Part shown: positions 1 through 7,183 of the stretch, piece after piece
How positions within the stretch are numbered: position 1 is the stretch's first letter
Layout of the letters: each line of letters starts with the position of its first letter
Assembly: GCA_020026035.1 (NCBI GenBank)
Contig: JAHHRC010000020.1
Coordinates: 1-18,130, forward strand
Direction of reading: 5' to 3'
Source of the DNA: Erysipelotrichaceae bacterium
GTDB lineage: Bacteria; Bacillota_I; Bacilli_A; Erysipelotrichales; Erysipelotrichaceae
DNA: 18,130 nucleotides
Made by a program: the position numbers and the translations under genes
The notes under the pieces: generated by a model
What the model was told of the DNA's origin: nothing
Databases searched by the model: none
The model's input: the letters and a program-made list of their open reading frames with translations, nothing else

Positions 1-170
1 CCTTGGAAGACGGTTTTTCCTGATTTATAAGATGTGATGACACAATCTTCTAAACGGAGTTGGTAGTTTGCATAGGGTGGTGTTTTGCTTGAAACCTTCG
101 AGGAATAGGCTTCATAAAGACGTTTGATGTCTTTTGGAGTCATTTTGACTGTAATTACTGTATTTTTCAT
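1..170 (-). CDS. rnhC: Ribonuclease HIII, N-terminal fragment (cut by window edge)
   Basis: RNase HIII removes RNA from RNA-DNA hybrids in the cytoplasm. Only the first 56 codons are here; the gene continues beyond position 1. The reading frame starts at the ATG at 170-168 (MKNTVITVKMTP). It runs through PPYANYQLRLEDCVITSYKSG, ending in KTVFQG at the edge. This matches the TBP-like DUF3378 N-terminal domain that separates RNase HIII from RNase HII, with the familiar PPYA...ITSYKSGK.VFQG pattern. The catalytic domain lies outside the window. In many Firmicutes rnhC sits next to zapA, cvpA, polX and mutS2. Here it is divergent from the cvpA/mutS2 pair, with zapA and polX absent, which supports the call. 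No Shine-Dalgarno precedes the ATG, and a -10 box ends only six bases upstream of it. Confidence 0.9.
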   Translation of the reverse strand, partial: MKNTVITVKMTPKDIKRLYEAYSSKVSSKTPPYANYQLRLEDCVITSYKSGKTVFQ

Positions 171-176
171 TTTTTA

Positions 177-187
177 AGTGTACCACA
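177..187 (-). promoter_or_regulatory. Extended -10 promoter of rnhC, probably leaderless
   Basis: On the - strand, TGTGGTACACT contains an extended -10 (TGg then TACACT, 182-177). Six bases (TAAAAA) separate it from the ATG at 170, so the expected +1 falls on or next to the start codon. No good -35 is visible at 16-18 bases, which an extended -10 can tolerate. Confidence 0.5.
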
Positions 188-223
188 AGAACAGAAAGAA
201 TGAGCTTGTATTTGTGTATCGTT

Positions 224-229
224 TATAAT
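224..229 (+). promoter_or_regulatory. Putative -10 box for the cvpA-mutS2-uvrC operon
   Basis: A perfect TATAAT lies 34 bases upstream of the chosen cvpA start, giving a predicted leader of about 28 bases that includes the Shine-Dalgarno. No convincing -35 is seen (TTGTAT at 206-211 is only 12 bases away) and there is no TGn extension, so the call rests on the -10 alone. Confidence 0.4.
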
Positions 230-263
230 TTCGTTATGATTGTTAGGAAAAGGGAGAAAGATT

Positions 264-908
264 ATGAATGCAGATTTTTTCATGTATTTTAATATAGGGA
301 TTTTGGTGTTTTATGCCTTTTATTTGATTTCAGGATATCGCAAGGGGTTCTTATTGCAGGTTGTTAGCTTGGCTGGCATGATTTTGTCGATTTATTTATC
401 GTGGCGGTATAGTCCAGTTATTGCGAAACATATGCAATTATTACCAAGGGCGTATGCGCCATTCCAAGAGACCATCTTCAAAGATGCGGCATATACGTTC
501 TTTAATCGAATTGTATGTTATATTGCCTTATTCTTTGTGTTGAAGATCGTCTTCTTCTTAATTGAAAAGGTGATGAGCGGAATTCAAGACATTCCGTTTT
601 TGAAGCAGATGAGTGGGTTCTTAGGGGCTGTTGTAGGTGGTGTCATTGCGACGTTTTGGGTTGTCATGATTAGCTTTATGATTCGTTTACCATTTATTGC
701 AAATGGCAATGAATTGTACGAACAAACCTATTTGAAACCAATTAGTGAATTTAGCACAGGGTTACTTGGCTATAGTACAGGGCCATCGATTACAACCGAT
801 GCCTTGAATCAACTCTATACAAGCGCAAAGTCCATTGATGGGCAGGATGTAGAGTCCTTTGATGCATGGCTTGAAGAACATGACATAGAGTTTGATATTA
901 ATAAGTAG
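264..908 (+). CDS. CvpA family inner-membrane protein
   Basis: A predicted four-helix membrane protein of 214 residues. Hydrophobic segments lie near residues 5-20, 25-42, 82-102 and 115-142. After the first comes GYRKGFL, a motif typical of the N-terminus of CvpA/colicin V production proteins. The hydrophilic C-terminal 60 residues should be outside the bilayer. Family function is poorly defined: envelope homeostasis is reported for enteric CvpA, and that transfer to this gene is inference. I chose the ATG at 264 because AGGGAG at 251-256 stands seven bases upstream. The in-frame TTG at 240 would place the ribosome site inside the coding region. The gene is 14 bases upstream of mutS2, the same partner as in Bacillus, so the two are probably co-transcribed. 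Confidence 0.82.
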   Translation: MNADFFMYFNIGILVFYAFYLISGYRKGFLLQVVSLAGMILSIYLSWRYSPVIAKHMQLLPRAYAPFQETIFKDAAYTFFNRIVCYIALFFVLKIVFFLIEKVMSGIQDIPFLKQMSGFLGAVVGGVIATFWVVMISFMIRLPFIANGNELYEQTYLKPISEFSTGLLGYSTGPSITTDALNQLYTSAKSIDGQDVESFDAWLEEHDIEFDINK

Positions 909-922
909 TGTAGGGGTATACG

Positions 923-3247
923 ATGAGTATTTATGATAGTTTAGAATTAAATGTGATTAAGCAACAAATGATGGAACAATGCTGTTTCTCACTGGGGAAG
1001 ATGGAATTAGAACAAACCTATCCATCGTTTGATCCACTTGTTATTAAGCGAGATCAAGCAAGAATCAAAGAAGCGTTAATGGCTGTAAATCTACACGGAG
1101 AAATGCCATTTGAAGGAATGCACGATATACGGTCGATGCTTGAAGCTGCAAGCAAAGGAAGAACGTTAAGTGCCAATGATTTGTTAAATGAAATGCGCAT
1201 GATTCGTGGAGTCTATGCCATTTTGCAATATGAAAAAACAATTCTTGAAGACCATCCATACATTGAAGATTTAGTCTTCTCATTAACACACCATAAAAAG
1301 ACCGAACAGTTTTTAGCGTCTTGTATTAATGAGTATGGGGAAGTCATGGATGGGGCAAGTTCTTTATTAAAAGATACCCGCAAACAATTGCGTAATGTCG
1401 AACGAGAAATCGTTGCCGCAACCAATCGTTTCATGCAACAACACTCCAATAGTATTGTCGATGGCATTTCGACGATGCGAAATGATCGTGTTGTTGTCTT
1501 AGTCAAAGCTAGTGATAAGAATAGCTTTGGAGGGTTCCAATATGGAGATTCCGCATCTGGTTTAGCTTCCTATGTAGAACCAAGTGTACTTGTTGGACCA
1601 AATAACCAAAAGGCAAGATTGTTAGCACAAGAAGCCGATGAAGTGGCGCGTATTTTAAGAGAATGTTCGAATGAAGTACGTAAGGTTGCCCAAGAAGAGC
1701 TAGGAAACTTAGAAACCATTGCCATTCTTGATGCGCTTTTTGCAAAGGCAAAGTGGGGAGTTGCAAGAGAAGCGATTGCACCTACGTTAAGTGAAGAAAA
1801 GAATTTAGTATTCAAACGAGCACGTCATCCACTCATTGATCCAGAAGTGGTTGTAGCGAATAATTATTCCTTGCAACAACCACAAAGCATGCTACTGATT
1901 ACGGGGCCAAATACTGGTGGTAAGACAGTTTCGATGAAAATCATTGGCTTGTTTGTGTTAATGGCATATTCTGGTATGCCGGTAACTGCCGATGAAGCGA
2001 CGATTCCATTCTTTGATCAAGTGTTTGTCGATATTGGCGATGATCAATCGGTTGTATCATCGTTATCAAGTTTTTCCGCCCATGTCAAAAAGCTTGCCGA
2101 TGTGATGCGTCATGCAACAGACAAATCGTTAGCACTTTTGGATGAAATTGGGTCAGGTACAGATCCACAAGAAGGAGAATCGTTAGCGATTGCGATTTTA
2201 AATGCCTTACGAGATCGTAAGACAATGACCGTTGCGACAACGCACTATTCAAGATTAAAGGCCTATGGAAAACGACACGAAGATATTTTAGTTGCTTCGG
2301 TACAATTTGATATGGATCGTCTTATGCCAACCTATCGCTACTTAGAAGGTTTGACAGGACAATCCAATGCGTTAGAAGTGGCCAAGCGGTATGGTTTGGA
2401 TGATTCGATTTTGAATTATGCGAAGTTTTTGAAGAAACAAGCAAAGTCACAAGAAGACCAATTGATTGATAAGCTTGAGAAACAATTGAATGAAACCGAA
2501 TTAAAGAATGAACAATTGGAACAACGTTTAAAAGCCGTTGAAGAAAAAGAATTGGAACTACAACAACTGGAAAAACAATTGCTCATTGAAAAAGACCAAA
2601 TGAAGGTAAAGGTCGAAAAGGAAATGGAAACCTACTTAGAAGAGGTTAAACAAGAAGCCGATTCGATCTTAAGCAATATGCGTAAGATGCAAGAAACGAA
2701 GAAGTACCATGAGGTCTTAGAAGAACGTCAAAAGCTCAATCGCAAACAAGCAAAGAATGAAGATAAGGTCGTTTCGAAAGAAGAAGGCAAGCATGTCTAC
2801 CAGGTAGGAGAAACGGTGGAACTTCGAAATGGTGGAACGGTTGCGTTGATTCTTGAAGTTCGCAAGAAAGAAATTACGATTGAACTCAATGGTCGTAAGA
2901 TGCGTGTCAAAGAGAATCAAATTCGACCTTCGATGCGGGTTCTTCCAAAGAAGAAAGTCAATCAATCAACCGCCCGTGTATCAAATGGTGGCTTATTATC
3001 AACGATGCCAAGTGAATGTAATTTGATTGGCATGCATGTAGATGAGGGTATTGAAAAAATGATGGACTATATTTCCGATACGAAGATTCATGGCATGAAG
3101 ACCTTTAGAATTATTCATGGGGATGGATCTGGAGCGTTACGAAAAGCGGTTCATCAACGCTTGAAGAATATGAAAGATGTAGAATCGTATCGCATTGGTA
3201 TGCCACAAGAAGGTGGAACAGGTGCGACGGTTGTGAAGATGAAATAG
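923..3247 (+). CDS. mutS2: Endonuclease MutS2 (MutS-related ATPase with Smr domain)
   Basis: A 774-residue MutS2, full length for the family. It acts on branched DNA to restrain recombination, and in Bacillus it also binds collided ribosomes. The order is: MutS core/clamp helices (about 1-310); ATPase with Walker A GPNTGGKT at 328-335 and Walker B LALLDEIGSGTDP near 410; a long charged coiled coil (about 515-610); a KOW-like domain (about 626-670); and a C-terminal Smr domain with HGDGSGALR from residue 732. At the Smr entry, the usual LDLRG-type motif reads CNLIG (699-703), so Asp and Arg are both changed. The Shine-Dalgarno AGGGG (912-916) is six bases from the ATG. The stop is one base from the uvrC start, indicating translational coupling. 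Confidence 0.96.
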   Translation: MSIYDSLELNVIKQQMMEQCCFSLGKMELEQTYPSFDPLVIKRDQARIKEALMAVNLHGEMPFEGMHDIRSMLEAASKGRTLSANDLLNEMRMIRGVYAILQYEKTILEDHPYIEDLVFSLTHHKKTEQFLASCINEYGEVMDGASSLLKDTRKQLRNVEREIVAATNRFMQQHSNSIVDGISTMRNDRVVVLVKASDKNSFGGFQYGDSASGLASYVEPSVLVGPNNQKARLLAQEADEVARILRECSNEVRKVAQEELGNLETIAILDALFAKAKWGVAREAIAPTLSEEKNLVFKRARHPLIDPEVVVANNYSLQQPQSMLLITGPNTGGKTVSMKIIGLFVLMAYSGMPVTADEATIPFFDQVFVDIGDDQSVVSSLSSFSAHVKKLADVMRHATDKSLALLDEIGSGTDPQEGESLAIAILNALRDRKTMTVATTHYSRLKAYGKRHEDILVASVQFDMDRLMPTYRYLEGLTGQSNALEVAKRYGLDDSILNYAKFLKKQAKSQEDQLIDKLEKQLNETELKNEQLEQRLKAVEEKELELQQLEKQLLIEKDQMKVKVEKEMETYLEEVKQEADSILSNMRKMQETKKYHEVLEERQKLNRKQAKNEDKVVSKEEGKHVYQVGETVELRNGGTVALILEVRKKEITIELNGRKMRVKENQIRPSMRVLPKKKVNQSTARVSNGGLLSTMPSECNLIGMHVDEGIEKMMDYISDTKIHGMKTFRIIHGDGSGALRKAVHQRLKNMKDVESYRIGMPQEGGTGATVVKMK

Positions 3248-3248
3248 T

Positions 3249-5015
3249 ATGGACAAAGACTATATCAAGGCAAAGCTATTGAATTTGCCAGAAGAACCAG
3301 GCTCCTATCAGATGAAGGATTGCCATGGTGAGATTATCTACGTTGGAAAAGCGAAGAACTTGCATGCAAGAGTGAACCAGTATTTTACCGGTGCCCATGA
3401 TTTTAAAACAACGAAGATGGTCAGTGAGATTGAAGACTTTGATTTCATTGTGACACGGTCCGAAAAAGAGGCACTTGTTTTAGAAATCAATCTCATTAAG
3501 AAACACCGTCCAAAGTACAATATTATGTTTATTGACGATTCCACGTATCCATACATCAAACTAACAAAGGAAACCTATCCGCGTTTAGTGATCGCAAGAG
3601 ATACGAAGAAAGATCGTAAGGCAAAATACTTTGGGCCATTCCCAAATCCTTCTGCCGCAAAGGATACGTTGAAGTTATTAAACCAATTGTATCCATTTCG
3701 TAGATGTGTCCATATGCCGAGTAAAGTCTGTTTGTATTACCATATGCATTTGTGTTTAGGGCCTTGTGAATACAAGATTGAAGAGAATGTATATGAACAA
3801 ATGGCAGAACAAGTGACGAAGTTTTTAAATGGGGACACAAAAGAAGTGGCCGATGACTTGCGGAAAAAGATGTTTGCGGCAAGTGAAGCGATGGAGTATG
3901 AAAAGGCCAATGAATATAAAAATACCTTACTCGCGATTGATAAAGTCATAGATAAACAAATGATTGAAGTGGATCGTCGTGGGAGTAAGGATGCGTTTGT
4001 GTATTATAGTGATCGAGGCTATTTGGCAATTCAAGGCTTCTTAGTGCGGAATGGAACGGTTTTAAGCAAAGAGTTTCAACTACAACCTCTTTATGGCGAT
4101 GCATTAGAGGCGTTTCAAACCTTCTTAGTGCAATACTATGAAACCCATCCCAAATGCAATGAACTTGTCTTACCATACGATATGGATGTAAGTGACTTGC
4201 AAGAGGTGTTGGATGTGAAGATCTTTCAACCACAACGAGGCTATCGTAAACAGTTAATTGATATGTGTTTGGAAAATGCCAAACAACAATTGGATTTGAA
4301 GTTTGATGTCGTCGAACACCAATATGAAAAAACACAAGAAGCGATGGAACAATTAGAAGCCATTGCGCAAGTTCCCTTTAGACGCATTGAGTTATTTGAT
4401 AACTCGCATATTAGTGGAGCGTTTACGGTTGCGGCATTAGTGGTCTATGAAGATGGAAAACCAGTCAAAAAGGATTATCGTAAGTATAAATTGCATACAA
4501 AGAATTCCGACTTTGATTCGATGAAAGAAGTTGTGTATCGAAGATATTCAAGGCTTCTTGAGGAACAAAGTCGTTTACCAGATGGCATCTTAGTGGATGG
4601 TGGCTTTGTGCAAATTGAAGCGACTTTACAGATCTTAGAAGAGCTTGGTTTAAAAGATAAAATTAAGGTAATGGGTCTAGTCAAAGATGATCACCATAAC
4701 ACAAGAGGCTTGATGGATGAGTGGGGCGAAGAGTTTGATATTGCCAAAGATTCCAATCTTTTCTTCCTACTTACAAGAATGCAAGATGAAGTGCATAAAC
4801 AGGCGATTACCTTCCATCGACTACTTCGACGGAAAGCACAAACGAAGTCAATTCTAGATGAAGTCGAGGGTGTAGGACCTAAGCGTAAGAAACAATTGAT
4901 CAATGCCTTCCATGGCTTTACGGGTCTTAAGAATGCAAGTTTAGAAGAAATCAAACAAGTCGTACCAGAAGATGTCGCAATACGTGTCTATGATGTCTTA
5001 CATGAGGAGTCGTAG
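3249..5015 (+). CDS. uvrC: Excinuclease ABC subunit C
   Basis: UvrC makes both incisions around bulky DNA lesions after UvrA/UvrB recognition. It has 588 residues, a normal length. The N-terminal GIY-YIG nuclease (LPEEPGSYQMKD...IYVGKAKNL) makes the 3' cut. Cys153, Cys161, Cys169 and Cys173 (spacing C-x7-C-x7-C-x3-C) match the iron-sulfur cluster ligands described for UvrC. A UVR helical hairpin for UvrB binding lies around 198-232. The RNase H-like nuclease for the 5' cut shows Asp384 (FDNSH), Asp450 (VDGGF) and His516 (DEVHKQAI). A helix-hairpin-helix (EGVGPKRKKQL) ends the protein. The start is one base after the mutS2 stop with only a weak ribosome site, so it probably depends on coupled translation. 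No terminator separates it from upstream genes. Confidence 0.97.
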   Translation: MDKDYIKAKLLNLPEEPGSYQMKDCHGEIIYVGKAKNLHARVNQYFTGAHDFKTTKMVSEIEDFDFIVTRSEKEALVLEINLIKKHRPKYNIMFIDDSTYPYIKLTKETYPRLVIARDTKKDRKAKYFGPFPNPSAAKDTLKLLNQLYPFRRCVHMPSKVCLYYHMHLCLGPCEYKIEENVYEQMAEQVTKFLNGDTKEVADDLRKKMFAASEAMEYEKANEYKNTLLAIDKVIDKQMIEVDRRGSKDAFVYYSDRGYLAIQGFLVRNGTVLSKEFQLQPLYGDALEAFQTFLVQYYETHPKCNELVLPYDMDVSDLQEVLDVKIFQPQRGYRKQLIDMCLENAKQQLDLKFDVVEHQYEKTQEAMEQLEAIAQVPFRRIELFDNSHISGAFTVAALVVYEDGKPVKKDYRKYKLHTKNSDFDSMKEVVYRRYSRLLEEQSRLPDGILVDGGFVQIEATLQILEELGLKDKIKVMGLVKDDHHNTRGLMDEWGEEFDIAKDSNLFFLLTRMQDEVHKQAITFHRLLRRKAQTKSILDEVEGVGPKRKKQLINAFHGFTGLKNASLEEIKQVVPEDVAIRVYDVLHEES

Positions 5016-5030
5016 TCGGTTTTTAAATTG

Positions 5031-5039
5031 TGGTATACT
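5031..5039 (+). promoter_or_regulatory. Extended -10 promoter of the VanY-like gene
   Basis: TGgTATACT forms an extended -10 immediately downstream of the uvrC stop. The predicted +1 is near 5046, giving a leader of about 23 bases that contains GGAG (5058-5061), seven bases before the ATG at 5069. No clear -35 is visible. The ten bases TATACTAGTA recur at the second tig promoter (8151-8160). Confidence 0.6.
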
Positions 5040-5068
5040 AGTATGCGTTAGATAGATGGAGAAACTTT

Positions 5069-6121
5069 ATGAGTCAAATGGAATTACAACAAGATGAATT
5101 GAATCGACGTAAGAAATGGACGGCAATCTTTGTAAGTAGTATTGTTGTGTTTACGTTTCTTTGCATTGGGGTGTTATATTCCAAATACGATTCATTAACG
5201 CGGTATCCATATAAGGATGAAAAGAGTCGTAAGTTAATCAAAGAGTATTTGAATCGTGATGAAATGGAATACATCATTGAATATTCCATTGCCCCAAATA
5301 TGTTTGTGTCGTTTATCCAAGAAGACCAATTCAATATTTACCATGCCGAAAGTTATAAGAAACTATCCCAATCCCAATGGGAAAAATCACCAGAACAGAT
5401 TGTAAAGATGGTTGAAGAAACACAAGGTGTGTATACGGTGGATCAATTAGCACAATTACTTGCGCAAGGAAATTATGAATACCAAACCATTCATGCCTTC
5501 TTACAAGAAGGAGATCCTTATTTTGCAGGAGGTCAGTTGGTGGATGATCCAATGCGGGAAGATGTGTATTTGAATGAAAGACGAGGCATAAAAGATCGTA
5601 AGCCAATTGATTTAGTGGCTTTAGATCCAAGCATTCCTTCGTTTGATCAAAACCTACAAATCTCTTCGCGTATTCAAGAACCTTTGATGCGCATGTTACA
5701 AGATATTCAATTGGATTATGGAAGTGAAGTGTTTGGTGCAAACTTGCAAGTCAAACATGCCTATATTCCATATGAAGTACAAGTAAAACGTTTTGAAGCT
5801 GAAGAAGAAAAGAAAATGGACTATGCTGGTTTATCGATTGAACGACCTGGGCATAGTGAACACCAACTTGGTTTAGCTATTGATTTTGCGATTGATGGGC
5901 TATTGGATGAAGACTTTGGTAAGTCGATTCAATACAAGTGGTTAAAAGAAAATGCCTATAAGTATGGCTTTGTAGAAACCTATACACCAGGAACGGTAGA
6001 GCTTACGGGACAATTAGAAAAGCCATATCATTTCCGTTTTGTTGGCTACGATTTGGCCTGGCATTTGCATGAGCATAACATCAGTTTTGCCTCATACGCG
6101 GATTCCAAATTGTATGAATAA
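5069..6121 (+). CDS. Membrane-anchored VanY/LAS-type D-alanyl-D-alanine carboxypeptidase-like protein
   Basis: A 350-residue protein of the LAS/M15 metallopeptidase fold, whose members trim the D-Ala ends of peptidoglycan stems outside the cell. Residues about 16-38 form a single N-terminal membrane segment with Arg/Lys before it, so the body should be extracytoplasmic. Residues 40-190 are a long linker region I do not recognise. The peptidase part keeps the zinc ligands: His265 and Asp272 in SEHQLGLAID, and His321 in KPYHFR. Two usual features are altered. The Glu three residues before the last His (EPWH in relatives) is Lys318, with Glu317 one place further away. The SGYR-type substrate loop reads HAYIPYEVQ (230-238), with no Arg. 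Either the alignment is shifted or activity is reduced or changed. It has its own promoter and terminator, so it is probably monocistronic. Confidence 0.82.
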   Translation: MSQMELQQDELNRRKKWTAIFVSSIVVFTFLCIGVLYSKYDSLTRYPYKDEKSRKLIKEYLNRDEMEYIIEYSIAPNMFVSFIQEDQFNIYHAESYKKLSQSQWEKSPEQIVKMVEETQGVYTVDQLAQLLAQGNYEYQTIHAFLQEGDPYFAGGQLVDDPMREDVYLNERRGIKDRKPIDLVALDPSIPSFDQNLQISSRIQEPLMRMLQDIQLDYGSEVFGANLQVKHAYIPYEVQVKRFEAEEEKKMDYAGLSIERPGHSEHQLGLAIDFAIDGLLDEDFGKSIQYKWLKENAYKYGFVETYTPGTVELTGQLEKPYHFRFVGYDLAWHLHEHNISFASYADSKLYE

Positions 6122-6124
6122 GAA

Positions 6125-6156
6125 AAGACCGGTTACGATTGTGACCGGTTTTGTTT
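6125..6156 (+). terminator. Intrinsic terminator of the VanY-like gene
   Basis: A 12-pair stem (6125-6136 with 6141-6152, ACCGGT core, two G-T pairs) with loop GATT, followed by TTTTGTTT. It begins four bases after the stop codon. Confidence 0.85.
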
Positions 6157-6158
6157 AT

Positions 6159-6185
6159 AAAAAAATGCAACCCAAATGGATTGCA
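6159..6185 (-). terminator. Intrinsic terminator of the minus-strand small membrane protein gene
   Basis: Read on the - strand, TGCAATCC-ATTT-GGGTTGCA forms an eight-pair stem (one T-G pair) followed directly by seven T residues (the A-run 6159-6165). It sits ten bases beyond the stop of the - strand gene, tail to tail with the preceding terminator. Confidence 0.85.
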
Positions 6186-6195
6186 GTCCTTTCGA

Positions 6196-6564
6196 TTAAA
6201 AGCGTGCTTTGATGAAGGATAAAAGCGAATCTTGTTGTAAGAAGGCATGGACGAGGTCTTTGTTTAAACCATTTTTTTCTTTGTCATGAAGACTTGCGGA
6301 AATCGCTTTGAATAGAAGATAGGATTTAAACATGGACTTCGAATTGTCTTTGTTTGCCTTTGCGACCGATTGAATATAAGCTGCTTTTTCTTTGCTCGAT
6401 TCAAGATTCGTTTTTAGATGGTTACTCATTGGTTTGATTTCTTTAGCAAGCATAGCAAGAGGCTTTGCCTTGATACCAAGATGAATCAAAGAAATAAGTA
6501 GTAATCCAAGTGCTCCATAGAGACACCATACATTGAAAGGATATAAATTGAATGCCAATTGCAT
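6196..6564 (-). CDS. Unrecognised small membrane protein
   Basis: I do not recognise this 122-residue protein. Residues about 8-29 (VWCLYGALGLLLISLIHLGI) form one strong membrane segment. The remaining 90 residues are hydrophilic and rich in Lys, Ser and Leu, most likely a cytoplasmic helical domain (LKTNLESSKEKAAYIQSVAK). There is no cleavage site after the hydrophobic part, so it reads as a membrane anchor. I prefer the ATG at 6564 to the GTG at 6573 because GGGTGAT (6575-6569) resembles the end of a Shine-Dalgarno four bases before that ATG. Support for a real gene comes from its own strong terminator, a possible -10 box, and no competing + strand gene. It is the only complete - strand gene here and is divergent from the phosphodiesterase gene. 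Confidence 0.7.
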   Translation of the reverse strand: MQLAFNLYPFNVWCLYGALGLLLISLIHLGIKAKPLAMLAKEIKPMSNHLKTNLESSKEKAAYIQSVAKANKDNSKSMFKSYLLFKAISASLHDKEKNGLNKDLVHAFLQQDSLLSFIKARF

Positions 6565-6581
6565 ATGTATCACCCATCTGT

Positions 6582-6587
6582 ATTCTA
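6582..6587 (-). promoter_or_regulatory. Possible -10 box for the small membrane protein gene
   Basis: TAGAAT on the - strand (6587-6582) would start transcription near 6575, leaving an 11-base leader with the ribosome site at its very 5' end. There is a perfect TTGACA at 6617-6612, but it is 24 bases away, too far to be the partner -35. Confidence 0.35.
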
Positions 6588-6610
6588 CCGTATTTCAAAA
6601 GAAATATCCA

Positions 6611-6638
6611 TTGTCAAAGGAAGTAGATTTTGTATAAT
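6611..6638 (+). promoter_or_regulatory. Promoter of the YfcE-type phosphodiesterase gene, probably leaderless
   Basis: TTGTCA (6611-6616), a 16-base spacer, and a perfect TATAAT (6633-6638). The expected +1 is about 6645, two bases before the ATG at 6647. The purine stretch AGAGG at 6639-6643 would lie upstream of that start point. Confidence 0.7.
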
Positions 6639-6646
6639 AGAGGCAC

Positions 6647-7141
6647 ATGGAAAACAAGGCTTGTAAAATTGTATTGTGTTCAGATAGCCATGGGCTAATT
6701 GAACCGTTGAATCGCATTCAAGAGATCTATCCGGATGCGTTTTTATTGCATTGCGGGGATAGTGAATTACCAGATTCCTATGTACGTGGCTTTGCCTTTG
6801 TACATGGAAATAATGACTGGATTAGTGATGCGCCTTATGATCGTATTCTAACAATTGGGGATCATAAGATCTTTCTAACACATGGCCATCATTATTTGTA
6901 TTGGAATGACATGTCTTCTTTGGTTCGTAAGGCCAAGGTAGAAGGTTGTGATGTCTGCTGTTTTGGCCATACCCATGTGTATTGTGATGAAGTGATTGAT
7001 GGGGTACGGATGTTGAATCCTGGAAGCCTTCGTAGCAATCGCGATGGTACATTACCATCTTTTATGGAAATTGAAATTCAAGGGGAATCGGTGAATGTGA
7101 AGCGAAAAGAAGCTTCTTCGCTATTTTCATTTCAAAAATAG
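6647..7141 (+). CDS. YfcE/MJ0936-type metallophosphoesterase (phosphodiesterase)
   Basis: A 164-residue calcineurin-like phosphoesterase of the small YfcE/MJ0936 class: cytoplasmic, two metals, active on artificial phosphodiesters in studied members; the natural substrate is unknown. All metal-binding motifs are present in order: SDSHG (Asp13, His15), CGDSE (Asp37), GNND (Asn54/Asn55), THGHH (His78) and FGHTHV (His107, His109). MLNPGSLRSNRDG near the C-terminus is also typical. Length is normal for the class. In Firmicutes this gene often follows rdgB; here it stands alone with its own promoter. It starts with an ATG that has no properly spaced ribosome site. The stop lies five bases before the -35 of the tRNA promoter. 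Confidence 0.9.
   Translation: MENKACKIVLCSDSHGLIEPLNRIQEIYPDAFLLHCGDSELPDSYVRGFAFVHGNNDWISDAPYDRILTIGDHKIFLTHGHHYLYWNDMSSLVRKAKVEGCDVCCFGHTHVYCDEVIDGVRMLNPGSLRSNRDGTLPSFMEIEIQGESVNVKRKEASSLFSFQK
7101..7134 (+). terminator. Possible terminator inside the 3' end of the phosphodiesterase gene
   Basis: AGCGAA (7101-7106) pairs with TTCGCT (7117-7122) across a ten-base loop that can partly pair, followed by ATTTTCATTTC. The stem is short and lies in coding sequence, so this is tentative. It would separate the gene from the tRNA unit just downstream. Confidence 0.3.
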
Positions 7142-7145
7142 ATGC

Positions 7146-7174
7146 TTGAAACAGGTGTCGATGTCTGGTATAGT
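7146..7174 (+). promoter_or_regulatory. Promoter of tRNA-Arg
   Basis: TTGAAA (7146-7151), a 17-base spacer, and TATAGT (7169-7174) with an extended TGg directly in front. The predicted +1 is about 7181, three bases before the mature tRNA 5' end. Confidence 0.8.
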
Positions 7175-7183
7175 AATGACGTT

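Noticed and set aside
240..263. TTG at 240 as start of the CvpA-like gene
   Set aside because: The Shine-Dalgarno AGGGAG at 251-256 lies downstream of this TTG and is correctly spaced for the ATG at 264.
3946..4335. A 129-codon - strand open frame opposite uvrC
   Set aside because: His/Pro-rich product typical of antisense to a coding gene; uvrC is complete and intact there.
6612..6617. A perfect TTGACA on the - strand that could make a divergent promoter overlapping the phosphodiesterase -35
   Set aside because: The nearest -10-like box on that strand is 24 bases away, and no hexamer resembling TATAAT lies at 16-18 bases.
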